From Hydractinia symbiolongicarpus (taxonomy: Eukaryota > Cnidaria > Hydrozoa > Anthoathecata > Hydractiniidae), in NCBI RefSeq assembly GCF_029227915.1, contig NC_079882.1:25673001-25737000 (forward strand): a stretch of 64,000 nt of DNA, given 5' to 3'. Both the position numbers and the translations under genes were made by a program. The stretch's first letter is position 1. Each line of letters begins with the position of its first letter. The notes under the pieces were generated by a model. It was not told the origin of the DNA, did not search any database, and saw only the letters and a list, made by a program, of their open reading frames with translations. Positions 31,349 to 41,387 of this stretch are shown in pieces.

Positions 31349-34029
31349 ATGAATTGGTTTAGAAACGCTATTAGCAAACTATATAACACCATATCAGCTC
31401 CAGTAACAGCAACCCGCGACGCTCTTACTGGTAGATTGAAGAGTGTGCGGGATACTGTTATTTTTTATTACAACAAGGAGAAGGAGCAAATTTCACCAAC
31501 GCTTCATGATGTTGTTGAACATGAGGCGCAGATGATAGAAGACGGAAATCGTGTGAAGACATGGCGGTTTAACAAGACCCTTAACCAACCACTGCCAGGT
31601 GCTATTATGCAAAAAATCACGCCCCATATCGATATGAGAGTCACTGTGGTTTATAGCTTCAACTGTGATATTCACAAAGGTGGTGGTGATGTATCAGGTT
31701 CTCACAAAACCAAGAGCTCTGGGTCACAATCGAGCATTGGTGAAATCGAAACCTTCATAGAGCAATGCGAGATGAAGCGTCTCGACCTCGAAGATGCGGA
31801 GTTTTGGACCAAGGCATACCTACCACCCGACAGAACTATCGAGACCCCCGGAGCATACGAGGGCAAAATTGTCTTCAAGCACGGGCAGATCAAGAGCATC
31901 TCTACGAGGGAGCCGTTACTTGGATGTGGACCACTTCCTGATTGGCTATGAAAGAAGAGATACATCTACGGCTTTGACAAAGAAGATGAAAGAACGGACA
32001 ATTTGTGCTTTTGGAGATGCCTAGCCGTTCACTACAGAGGAGAGCGCAAACAGCGTGAAAAATGCATCACACAAGAATCCCTCGCCCTGGCGAGAGTACT
32101 ACGAGGACCCCAATCTAAAGCGTGAAGATGTGCGCTCTACAAAAGCTTGTAGATTTCGAGGGTATTGCCAAACGATTCAAGATTAACATCAGAGTTTTTG
32201 AACCGAAGACAAACTCTGATAAGGCACCATGGCGGCTCGTATACGGGCAGAATCAGTACAAAAAGGGGTTAGACACGATAAATCTTGTTATGTTGGCTGG
32301 CCACTGTTTTTTCATCAAAAAGATGGATTTTTTAACGCACCATTGGGAATGCGAGGTGTGTAATCAACGGTTCACGCAAAGCAACAACCTCACGCCACAT
32401 AAACAGGACGAGTGCGAAGGTGCCAAGACTACGATCATTTGCAGGGGTGAGAAAGTCAAGCGCATGCCAAGCAAGTCTGAGAAAGTCTTTTATGACGAGG
32501 GCATTAGCTATGCAGCATGCCAATGGATGGAGGTGATGACTGAAGAAAAAGGGAGGCACATACATCACGCACTCTGCGGACATGGAGGAGAGAGAGTGAT
32601 GCGAGATGCTCTAAAGCGTGAAGTGTGCAGAATTGACGGTTATGAGCCAATCTCAAAGACCGTTTAAGAATATAACGGCTGCAAGTGGCACGGATTTCTA
32701 TGCCAACCCAATAGATCCTATGCAGACAAGAATCTGTACATTGCAACTAAGTGGAAGGAAGACTTCATAATGGGGTCAGGGTATAACCTTGTCACAGCAT
32801 GGGAGTGCGAGAAACCACCAAAAATCAAGAGATGCTTCGACAAAGAATTTCGACCCTACCCCCACTACATCGTGTTTGACTTTGAGGCCCTCCTAGCACC
32901 ATTGAATTAGCGACAAACAGCAGATCTAACATATCTATCCGAGCATATCCCGGTAAGTGTTGCTATTCAGGACAGTCTCAACTAAAATCCAACATTCATC
33001 AAGCACCACGATCCCAAGGTATTGGCTAAACAGTTCGTTAAGGAGCTGGGGAAAAGGCAGGCCCTCATCGTTGAAGAAGTTGAGAGAGTGTACCCAAAGC
33101 CTGACGATTTTGACATGCAGCCATATAGATACCAAGACGCTTGGAACGAGTGGGTGAACCAAGTTGCGCTGGGCGGATTTAACAGCGGTAAGTATGACAT
33201 CAACCTAATCAAGCGGTATTTTGTCGAGCAAATTGCCAAAGACGATAACGACAAAGTCACTGTGGCAAAGAAAGATAACGACTACATGTACCTCACAACC
33301 TCGAAGTTCAATGGTGCAAGTCCTTGGAATGCAAGCTTGAAAAACTCGTGTTCCCATATGAATGGCTTGTCACAAGTTGAATCATGTAGGCCCTATCGAG
33401 CACGAGGCCTTCTACAGCAGTCTTAATGGTAAAAACACGCTAACGAATGAAGAGTATGAAACATTCCGCGTAGAGTTTTATAAGCGCGGCTGCGTCACTA
33501 TGATGGACTGGTTACGTGAGTATAACCTAGCCGATGTTATACCTTTCACCGAAGCTGTGGATAAGACGAGACTGCAGTATTATGACGATGAAATTGACAT
33601 TTCGAAGGATGCGGTAAGTATTCCAGGCGTGTCGATGCGATACGTATTAAACAAGTCTCTACGTTTACACCCTGAGTTAGAGCTCTATGCTCCAGGCAAA
33701 CCTGTACACATAAATGCAAGGATAACTGTTTCAAAACCCGTTGCAAAGCCTGCAAGCAGGTCCAAAAAGCCTGTACAGAGTGCACAAAGAATGAAGCTTA
33801 CGAGCTCTTGCAGACAGGGATAGTGGGTAGCCCCGCGATCGTCTTTTGCAGGTACCATGAGAGTGATGTGACGGGGATCAGATCTCATGTATACGACGAA
33901 CCCCGCTCATGCAAGACCATTCTAGGAAATGATGCAAACATGCTCTACCCGAGCATCCTGCTGCAAGATTTCCCGTGCGGGAAGGAGAAGCTCATAAAGA
34001 TCGCTGAACCGAAAGCAGGACAACAATAG
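31349..34029 (+). pseudogene. Polinton protein-primed DNA polymerase B, broken and truncated
   Basis: The ORF from 31349 (200 aa, basic N-terminus) ends at 31951. Downstream frames carry the rest of the N-terminal region: DNLCFWRCLAVH at about 32000, a Cys/His finger (CEVCNQRF...TPHKQDEC) at about 32350-32415, an exonuclease ExoI-type HYIVFDFEAL at about 32866, an ExoII-type GGFNSGKYDINL at about 33175, and a polymerase motif A-type NDANMLYPS at about 33930. Motifs B and C (DTD) are missing, so it cannot polymerise. At least four stops or frameshifts are present. It is related to protein-primed polymerases of Polintons and adintoviruses. Confidence 0.78.
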
Positions 34030-34311
34030 TAGTTTCTGCCTTGCACATATACCGATGATAGTGCCAGAATGGCACTAGCTTGGCAGGGTTAATCGTAGGG
34101 TACTGGCATACCGTAAAATTTAGTTGTGATTGCATCCTTGTAATACTTAAGCTTGGCGTTCACGTAATGTTCCTTTTTTAGGGCTCTGTCGTCAATTGCT
34201 CAGATATAAGCTCTGAAATCTTGGACCAAATTTGACGATATTTCGCAACCCAATCAGGGTACTCTTCAAAATCGAGACTCATTGCCGGTACAGCATTATA
34301 CCATGTGTGCA

Positions 34312-34494
34312 TCAGATTTTAGGTGTTTTTACCCTTAGGGCTACCACGAGTTTTCGTGTATGATACTCTATAATGTACCTTGGATCCTTACCTCCGTTGA
34401 CAGGTATGGGATCTGACTCTGTCAGGTATTCTACATTGATAACGTCGATGTCTGTAAAGATAGCGGCAAATGAGTAGAATAGTTTTGGATTCAA
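34312..34494 (-). CDS. Small Polinton ORF, unknown
   Basis: A 60-codon frame without an ATG at its start, on the strand opposite PolB, as in the far-end genes of Polintons. It has no recognised domain and may be the tail of a gene cut by the internal deletion. Confidence 0.3.
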   Translation of the reverse strand: MNPKLFYSFAAIFTDIDVINVEYLTESDPIPVNGGKDPRYIIEYHTRKLVVALRVKTPKI

Positions 34495-34697
34495 ATTGTT
34501 GCATCTTCTTTATTGTATATTTCGAACGACTGCAGAGAATTGCATGTCATTGTACATACGCAGCCACCTCCGTTGTACGTGATATATTCATGGTAGCAGT
34601 ACCAGCACAACATTTTACCCTTTACCACGAACCTCCGACCACAGGCGCGTCTATCGTACACATCGAGTACCCTTTTACAGTCGTTACATTGTTCCAT
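34491..34697 (-). CDS. Small Cys-rich ORF of the Polinton
   Basis: A 68 aa product with Cys pairs C-N-D-C, C-x4-R-R, C-W-Y-C and C-V-C-T-M-T-C, suggesting a small zinc-binding protein. ATG at 34697. It abuts the next ORF at 34698. Polintons often carry short uncharacterised ORFs of this kind near a TIR. Function unknown. Confidence 0.45.
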   Translation of the reverse strand: MEQCNDCKRVLDVYDRRACGRRFVVKGKMLCWYCYHEYITYNGGGCVCTMTCNSLQSFEIYNKEDATI

Positions 34698-34907
34698 TTA
34701 CTTATCACAGCTACAAGGACGATTATCCTTTAGATCATCAAGACGTTCCCGTAGGTCTTGAATCCTCTGATTATTATACTTCTCCCTCTTCGATTCTTGT
34801 ACGCATGCTAAGGCTATAAGGGGCAGAGAGAGACCAATGCCGGTCAGGAAGGTCATGTGTACTATAGTTATAAGGCTATTAAATATTGATTGACAGTTGA
34901 CGCACAT
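34698..34907 (-). CDS. Small membrane/coiled-coil ORF of the Polinton
   Basis: A 69 aa product with one hydrophobic helix (MTFLTGIGLSLPLIALACV, residues about 18-36), then a charged, coiled-coil-like tail (NNQRIQDLRERLDDLK) and terminal CSCDK. It lies next to the right TIR and would be the first gene read from that end. It could be a small virion or membrane protein of the parent element (inference). Confidence 0.45.
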   Translation of the reverse strand: MCVNCQSIFNSLITIVHMTFLTGIGLSLPLIALACVQESKREKYNNQRIQDLRERLDDLKDNRPCSCDK

Positions 34908-34969
34908 TTATTAGTAGTATTTTTGATTATTCCCCCTCTTTACTGCGATCAGGGAATTCCCCTTTTTGG

Positions 34970-35235
34970 ATGATAGGGACTTACCCTTTGATATGCACGT
35001 TGATTTTAAAGGAATTGTGCTAGAAAAATTTTGGAGCTCCTATTTTGCATATTTTGATGACGTCACTACATTGCATTGATTATTAGGGATATGTCTTTAC
35101 TCAATGCTGCATGATAGGGACTTTACCCCACTAGGCATGGCTAAGCATGGGATGGTGCTAGATTTATTATGGCTGACCGTGGGCGTGCGCGTGGGCGTTT
35201 TAAGGACTGTGACAGAACTTACATTTATCTATCTC
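34970..35235. repeat. Right Polinton terminal inverted repeat
   Basis: Partner of the left TIR. It ends CATTTATCTATCTC before the TATTGT duplication. Confidence 0.8.
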
Positions 35236-35401
35236 TATTGTTATCAAGGGTTTCCTAGCGCATTTAAAACTCCCATTTGAGCTTCGGAAGCCGTGCAAGC
35301 ACAACAATCGCTCAACTAGACAACTGCCTAAGATATTAATCCTGTTCTCATGCTAAACATTAAGCAGAATGGATCGATTCACAGTTCGATAGTCTCTAGC
35401 A

Positions 35402-35475
35402 TAATTTGGCCTGGGTTTGAACCCCAGACCTTCCGCACTGGAGGTGAACGCTGCTCTACCACAGAGCCACCAGTC
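35402..35475 (-). repeat. tRNA-derived SINE-like sequence / pseudo-tRNA
   Basis: On the - strand: a D-arm GCTCTGTGGTAGAGC, an anticodon-arm-like GCGTTCACCTCCAGTGC, and a T-arm CTGGGGTTCAAACCCAG, so both pol III boxes A and B are good. The 7 bp acceptor stem does not pair, there is no T at position 33, and the 3' side runs into unrelated DNA. That fits a SINE head or decayed tRNA better than a working tRNA. Confidence 0.55.
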
Positions 35476-36249
35476 ACAAAGCCGCCGTCCTGATTACGAT
35501 CAATACAATAACTGTGTTCCCGTAAATTAAAGCGTAAAATTAAAAAAATATAGAATCGGCGAAAGCATTTTCAGTGAACGACTTATGCAAACTCTTGTTA
35601 GATTATCATATAAGTTAAGAATATTGCAAAAGTAGTTACAACAAGTTAATTTATTATTTTAATTTTATATATTTTGTTGTCATTTTCTAATTTTGTTCGC
35701 TCTTCTATTTTTTGATATGAAAGAACGAATGGTTTTTACTGAAATTTAACTGAAGCGAAATTTAACTGTAGCAATTTCAGTGTATCGAAGCAATAAAAAT
35801 ATAGATTAAATTACTTAAACTACATTATGCATAGTTAAGCAATTTTAAAATGAAATTGATCCCCGTGTGTTGGTATATTCACCATGCGTCTTACCAATTC
35901 ATGGCCTCTTAAAAACGCGATAAAAGCATTAAATAAAACAAAGCAGTAACCAACTTACACTTCTAATACTTCGCTGGTAAGGATGGGTTCTTTTTGTTTA
36001 CCTTTGGTTTGTTTGTTTCTTGTGGTGGTGGTGTTGTGGAATATAAATCACACTACTGCCACATCAAGATGTCGTTGTAAATTGCGATATTGTGGAAGAC
36101 CGACAAACTGTAAAGGTAGTAAAAATTAACAATATATCTGTTTATTTACTTTTCTAATAAGACATTCTGAATTAAAACGAAAGCTGTCTTCTTTGGTATG
36201 GTAACACATGGAGCCATACTGATTAAGTTTTACTTACATGTATTGTGAA
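35476..36249. other. Intergenic, AT-rich
   Basis: Nothing recognised, apart from a hydrophobic short frame near 35990-36060 with no splice or homology support. Confidence 0.4.
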
Positions 36250-36279
36250 CTAGCTGGTAAGGCCTGTGGAAAAATCCTC
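36250..36279 (-). mobile_element. Helitron-like 3' end (minus), mutated hairpin
   Basis: Read on the - strand: GAGGATTTTTCCAC, AGGCCTTACCAG, CTAG, then T. One arm of the hairpin has a mismatch relative to the family. Confidence 0.45.
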
Positions 36280-36830
36280 TTAAGAAAATAAACTATTAAA
36301 AACTACACGTTTTTCGTTTTATTAAAGCCTAGTTTATAAAAAAAATTAAGCCGGGATTTGGAAAAAATGAACACCTTAAAGAACATGCTGAACCTTAACC
36401 AAATCTTAACTTATAACGAAGTATTTTTTTGCGGCTTTTTCTTAAAACGCATGTGACAATAATTAGTGCACTTTCGTTGTCGGATATAAGTTAAAAATAA
36501 AAGGCTGTGAATAGCTTTTTAAAAACTCAATTTGGCGGTTATTTACGCTAAGAATATAAAAAGACCAATTTCGACCTCAATTCCTTTAACAAAAAAAACA
36601 ACTAATTCCAGTCAAAATTCATAAAAAATGTGTAAATGGTTAAAGATTAAGCAATTCTCGTAATAAATTCCGATTTTAATAAGTATCCATTTGTTAATCG
36701 AAGCGCCAGAATAAAATAGACACAAACAAAAAATCCACTTACTGAAAATTATTATTCTTCTCATCATAAATTTGGCGCGAAAAACTTTCTAATCGAAATA
36801 GACCACGAATATGATAACACTGTTATTGTT

Positions 36831-36975
36831 AAGGCCGGTTTCTATTACCTTGTTACGACTTTATTGTGCAACAAAGCAACGCAAGAGATTTTGCACAACA
36901 AATGTTATTTTTTCTAACAATTACTCACCGTAATAAAAATCTTTCGTCCGTAACTTTTCTCTGTTGTTTATAACA
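36831..36975. repeat. Dispersed repeat with GTGCAACAAAG / TTGCACAACAAA words
   Basis: It shares TTAAGGCCGGT and paired TGTGCAACA / TTTGCACAAC words with 42774-42985 and, more weakly, 61665-61790. Probably a short DNA-transposon relic. Confidence 0.45.
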
Positions 36976-37156
36976 AAAGCAAATGCTTTGAGGAAACAAT
37001 AAACGTTAATTACCCGTGACGTTTGTATAATAAAATTATAAATTAAAATTTTTGCTAAAGAACGCTACATATGCCAGAATAAAAAGATGATAGTGCGCAG
37101 TATAATCGAGTTTAATGAAGCGAGCGTTGTTTAGTGCCTAGCTTTTCTTGGTTAAG

Positions 37157-37705
37157 GAGCTGTTCATATGAGGCGAGCTGACCCGGTTAACCGGGCTGGC
37201 TCGGTTAGGCGGACTGATATTTTGTTACGTTCATATGAGGCGAGCTCTGTTAGGCGGGCTGAGAATAGTCACGAAAGTTTGTTCATATATTTTATATCGC
37301 GTTCTAAATAAAATTTAAATTACAAAAAATCTTTTAAAAAATGTAATCCATGAAAAAGCTACAAATAATGCTTATTTTGTCAAAACAGTGATAAATACAC
37401 AACAATAAAATTGGGTGATAATGTTAATGGAGCGTTTTTATATATTTAATGTTCCAATGCATATAATATAATATTATTTTCACCAATAGTTATACAAATT
37501 GACAAAAAATGCTTTCTACAAATAAAATAATATAAAGTGAGTCAGCCGCCTGGCCGGACTGGCCCGTTTATATGGAAAATGTTCATCCCGCCTAGCCGAG
37601 ATCTCGGTAAAAACAATCGAGCCAGCTCGCCATTTTTGTATGTGTTTCTTGATAGTAGCGAGATCCCGTCCGGCCGAGCCAGCCTGCTTCCATATGAACT
37701 GCCTC
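37157..37705. mobile_element. MITE with GC-rich inverted ends
   Basis: The left end GAGCTGTTCATATGAGGCGA and the inverted right end GAGGCAGTTCATATGGAAGC enclose 549 bp. Both ends contain GC-rich runs of CGAGCTGGCTCGGTTAGGCGG type, unlike the AT-rich core, and TTCATATGAGGCGAGCT is repeated inside the left end (37231). TAA flanks both sides (37153-37155 and 37706-37708). The single ORF across the right end is a by-product. Confidence 0.65.
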
Positions 37706-37836
37706 TAACTGACCATCATCAAGCAGTTTGGGGTCTCACGTAGGCTCGAAAAGTTCGTGGGATTGACCTTCGCCCTTTTACAACTGATGTAGCATTAAAT
37801 AATCGATTAGCAAATGTAATTCTAGAAAAAACAAAT

Positions 37837-37916
37837 CTACTTTGCCTGTTACAGACACACGAAATAAGTGTATTATTGCAAAAGCTACTATTTAGTCCCG
37901 TGAAAAAATCTACTTG
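37837..37916 (-). mobile_element. Helitron-like 3'/5' junction (minus)
   Basis: On the - strand a hairpin remnant GTAGATTTTTTCACGGGACT is followed by CAATAATACACTTATTTCG and TGTCTGTAACAGGCAAAG, the same order as the + strand junction at 10368-10450. Confidence 0.45.
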
Positions 37917-38900
37917 TAGATACTGTGAACAATGAAATAATTTCTTTTTTCATCAAGAGCTTTGTACATTAAAGCGGGAATGAATAGATGATTTTGATCG
38001 TGACGCTTGTTGTTCATAATCCCCAGACCTCTTACGCAAATCGGCAGGCTAAATAATGCAGGCGGTAAAACATGGACCAGTTTATTCCAAACTTTATTTC
38101 AAGTAAAGGCATCTTGTTATCTTGAAATTGTTTTATATAGCTTGTAGTTTAGATTTAGAAGATATATCAATGAGAAGGCCTGCATTTTTTTGCTTGCCAA
38201 TTTCTCTGTTTTTTTTCCGCACATGCGCAAAAATCCCGAAAAAACGTAAACATTAAAACTCGTTTATTGTCAAGGTTAAGTACAACAAAAGAAAATAAAT
38301 AAATCAAAGACAGCTGGATAAGCGTATAGAAGTGCCATTCTAAAGCCGAAACCTTAGTCTTAAGGTAAAATAAAGCATCCCCTTTGATCGAAAGCTTCTG
38401 TTCTGTAGATCTGTCTTTAAGAGTAAGTTTTTTTATCTACAGAGCCCAAAAAATGTTTCTTCTTCAGATAAAATGCTTTAGCTCGATCTATGATCGATAT
38501 TTTGAAACCAGTGTCGCTTTTCTGCAGGTCAACGAAGCCTTTGTCTTAATATTGTAATGGTAATACAAATGGTAGGTAACACTAATAAGCTTCAAAATGA
38601 ATTCTGCGAAATATTTTAGGGAGTATTATAAAAGATAGTTGTGGCTGTTGTGACGTAAACAAAAAGGGGAAACATGCAATGGCTACGCTGCTGTTTATGA
38701 GAAAGGCTCAGTGTGCTGGAACTAACCAAATTATGATAGTCGCATTTGTTTATGTAAGTAAATTGAACTTGACATTTATTGTAAGCAAAATGTCGGAATT
38801 ATCGTTCACAGAATTTCGCAATATAACAAAAAACGTTTTATTATCTTCACCAATATGACGTCATAACCATCAGAGTCGACTTTCGATATTTGAAATACCT
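37917..38900. other. Intergenic, AT-rich
   Basis: A short frame from ATG 38679 (ATLLFMRKAQCAGT...) ends at a good GTAAGT donor (about 38754) and might be a first exon of the small gene at 39091. There is no other support. Confidence 0.3.
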
Positions 38901-39090
38901 GGGTTGTAAATAAATTTTGATTCCTATTTTTAGCCGTCTGAGTAAAAAAATTTATTTCCTTGCAAGTAAATTTTTTCTTTACAAAAAATGGAGACCTATA
39001 GGTGTCAAAGGTGAGAAGAACAAAAATGTCTCAGCCTTATATAGCTACAAGGCTAATACAGCTGTTTACCGCAAAAACTTGCTAATACTG

Positions 39091-39216
39091 ATGTATTGGT
39101 CTTTCTTTGTAATATGTATAGGTGGACCAGTGTGCGCAATTTATTGTCAACATGGAAGTATATTGGACAGATTTGGTTGCAAATGCTGCAGTAATTTTTT
39201 TTGTTTTGAAGCATAG
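39091..39216 (+). CDS. Possible antistasin-like Cys-rich micropeptide (or last exon)
   Basis: A 41 aa ORF: a short hydrophobic leader (MYWSFFVICIGG), then six cysteines in the pattern C-x3-C-x2-G-x3-D-x2-GC-x-CC-x4-C (CAIYCQHGSILDRFGCKCC). Antistasin domains, common in leeches and cnidarians as protease inhibitors, have a similar C-x3-C...G...D..GC..C.C spacing. The open frame extends upstream without ATG, so this may be a terminal exon. Secretion and inhibitor role are inferred and weak. Confidence 0.35.
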   Translation: MYWSFFVICIGGPVCAIYCQHGSILDRFGCKCCSNFFCFEA

Positions 39217-39407
39217 GAAATATTTGTTTTGTAAAAAAGAAGTTAATTTGTTATCGATGTATTCACTGTTATAATTATATTTTTTTAGAAAAAAAGAAAA
39301 ATAATGTGTTATCGATGTATTCACTGTTGTAAACTTTATCAGGTCATTCTTTTATCTGAGACTTAATGATATCTTTTTTTCAACAGTTGTTATTTGTTTT
39401 TCTTTAG

Positions 39408-39529
39408 AATTCCCTAGATGTACCATAAGAAACACCTTTCAATATCTTTATGGGAAACGCTCCTTTGACAGAAACAACGGAAGATGGAGTTGCATAAGGA
39501 AAAATATTCTCCACCAATGATTGTAACAG
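39408..39529 (+). other. Candidate spliced exon, unidentified
   Basis: Strong acceptor TTTTTCTTTAG and donor AACAG|GTAAGT bracket 122 bp. One frame reads CTIRNTFQYLYGKRSFDRNN...C before a stop. It could belong to a gene with 39091-39216 or be non-coding. Confidence 0.3.
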
Positions 39530-40427
39530 GTAAGTATATAAAACAGTGGTTTGTATAGTTTCTCTTTAAACATGCGTTGTATTAAGTACCAAAAAATAAA
39601 AAGAAGAATAAAAAGAAGAATTCGTTGGTTGTTTCAATTGACTCGATTTGTAAAGATGGATACAAAAACCTTGTGGTGCAGTTGAACATCGTAAGTTTCT
39701 AAGATACTGGAGCATTTAAATTACACGCAAAGATGAATTGGTTGGATGTTTAAAATAAGTTCAATACTTTGAAGAAGGGCGATGACATAATTAACAGTTG
39801 GGGAGTGGGGTGAGTGTATATTTAGCCCGGTTGCATAATCGTAATTGTGCAATTTGTTGTATTTTTAGACTGCTGGTTCGTGTACAGGACTAGCATACTG
39901 GCGCGTTTAATCTTCCATTTAACACATTCAAACATCCAAACTCTGATTTTAAGTTTTTGTATTTATGACTTCAGCTTTTTTTATATTAAGATATTGCCAT
40001 CATATTGCAGCATAATTTAGCAAGTAAACAGTGATTTGTTTCAACAAAAAAAGAGGCTCCTGAAATGACTTGTCTTCTCTTCTATTGTGTTTAATTTTAT
40101 TACAAAAACTAGGAGAAAAGATTGAAAATAGGTGTAAAAGAGTCTTATCTAACATTTAATATATATTTAAAATATATTTTAAATATATCTATATTAAGCA
40201 GGGCTAGGCGGTAAATTTATAGTTTAGAGAATTAGTAAAGATTAAAGTTTCTATAAAGAAAACCTAGATGCAGAGAGAAAGGTCAGTGAAACTTGTCGTG
40301 ATTTTGTAAATGCAAATCTATACAATCTAGATAAAATTTTTGTTGTTTTTGCTTTGTGTTACTTTAATTTTAGTGGGTATATTGTGTTATTATAAAATAA
40401 TAATTCATTTCTATTTCATTCATCAGA

Positions 40428-41387
40428 TTATGAAACTGTAGATGGTTCCGTTCTACATGCCACACAAGACAACATCCCCCTTACTTTTCTACGTATTTTA
40501 GTCAGTCGGAAATAGTAAACAAACGGATTAAACAATCCATTTAAAAGTGCAATGAATTGAAAAACTGGAAGCATGACTGACTGTGTAGAGATCGTCTTTC
40601 CCAATAACATAACGTGGAAGGAGTAATAGACCATTGGTGTGAAGCAGATGGTTAATGTTAACGATATGGACAAAGATAGTTTTACGGAACGGCTTTTCAT
40701 TTGTATCATTCTTTTCCCATCTCGATCTGTCTCAACAATCCTGCTACATATTCTTTTAACTTCTCTGTACACTTTATGATGGGCGAAAAAGAGTAATAAA
40801 ATGACTAAAAGAAAAATAAGGCCAGCCAGTTTTTGAAACATGTCCCAAAATGTGCGGAATATAACACTTGAGATAACACTAAAAGCAATGCATGAAATCC
40901 ATAATAAAGCCAATGCCACCATGAACTTTTTCTTCAAAGAGGTTCCTTCGTAATAAAACGGATGCATTACAGCTAAGTACATTTCAATTGTGATGAGAAG
41001 TATTGTTGAAACAGATATCAGCACCAGACTGTAACCAGTAAAGTTGATATATAAAGCAACGTTACAGTCCATATAAAATTCAATTGACTGATATATAGTC
41101 AGCATCCAAGCTGGTGTCCCAATTACTGCAGCTAATACATCACTCACAGATAACATTATGTACAAACATTCCGATATGGTTCTAGTTGCGACACATTTAA
41201 ACATAACTGCTAGATACATGAAATTAAAGATTATGGTTAAAACGCTTTGTAATAGGAGAGAACTAAACAAGCACCAGTAAAACGTTTCGGGAGGTGTTAT
41301 GTTGGTGCCAAGAATATCGCAATATACGTACTTTGAAGTGACATTATTCATTGAAGTGACATTATTCATTGAAGTGACATTATTCAT
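40428..41387 (-). CDS. Rhodopsin-like (class A) G protein-coupled receptor
   Basis: A complete single-exon 319 aa receptor of the plasma membrane. Seven hydrophobic segments are visible (about residues 38-62, 72-93, 108-131, 154-176, 185-205, 235-258, 270-290). Family marks: SVSDVLAAVIG in TM2, EMYLAVMHP at the end of TM3 where DRY is usual, W in TM4, CFTPMVYYSF in TM6 (CWxP-like) and NPFVYYF in TM7 (NPxxY). The N-terminus is MNNVTS three times over, encoded by three identical 18 bp units, giving three N-V-T glycosylation sites. The ligand is unknown; the DRY change to EMY suggests altered coupling. Start: the first of three ATGs, one per repeat. It resembles the lineage-expanded orphan receptors of cnidarians. 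Confidence 0.9.
   Translation of the reverse strand: MNNVTSMNNVTSMNNVTSKYVYCDILGTNITPPETFYWCLFSSLLLQSVLTIIFNFMYLAVMFKCVATRTISECLYIMLSVSDVLAAVIGTPAWMLTIYQSIEFYMDCNVALYINFTGYSLVLISVSTILLITIEMYLAVMHPFYYEGTSLKKKFMVALALLWISCIAFSVISSVIFRTFWDMFQKLAGLIFLLVILLLFFAHHKVYREVKRICSRIVETDRDGKRMIQMKSRSVKLSLSISLTLTICFTPMVYYSFHVMLLGKTISTQSVMLPVFQFIALLNGLFNPFVYYFRLTKIRRKVRGMLSCVACRTEPSTVS
41334..41387 (-). repeat. Coding tandem repeat 3 x 18 bp at the GPCR start
   Basis: GAAGTGACATTATTCATT (+ strand) occurs three times without change, each unit encoding MNNVTS, including an ATG. Confidence 0.95.

Larger units (their letters stand above)
30823..35235. mobile_element. Internally deleted Polinton/Maverick element
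   Basis: TIRs of about 250 bp (30823-31085 and about 34970-35235) start AGAGATAGA-like and share CACAGTCC, GCGCACGCCCACGG, CATCCCATGCTTAGCCA, GTAAAGTCCCTAT and AGGAGCTCCAAAA. The 6 bp TATTGT occurs at both flanks (30817-30822 and 35236-35241) as a target duplication, the size Polintons make. Inside are + strand PolB fragments and short - strand ORFs. Autonomous Polintons are 15-25 kb; this 4.4 kb copy has lost the integrase, ATPase, protease and capsid genes and half the polymerase. It is a relic of a virus-like transposon and is described only. Confidence 0.82.

Noticed and set aside
35402-35475. A functional tRNA gene
   Set aside because: The acceptor stem does not pair and position 33 is not T, so I call it tRNA-derived.
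37537-37743. A 68-codon frame with PPGRTGPFIW
   Set aside because: It covers the GC-rich end of the MITE and has no start context or homology.
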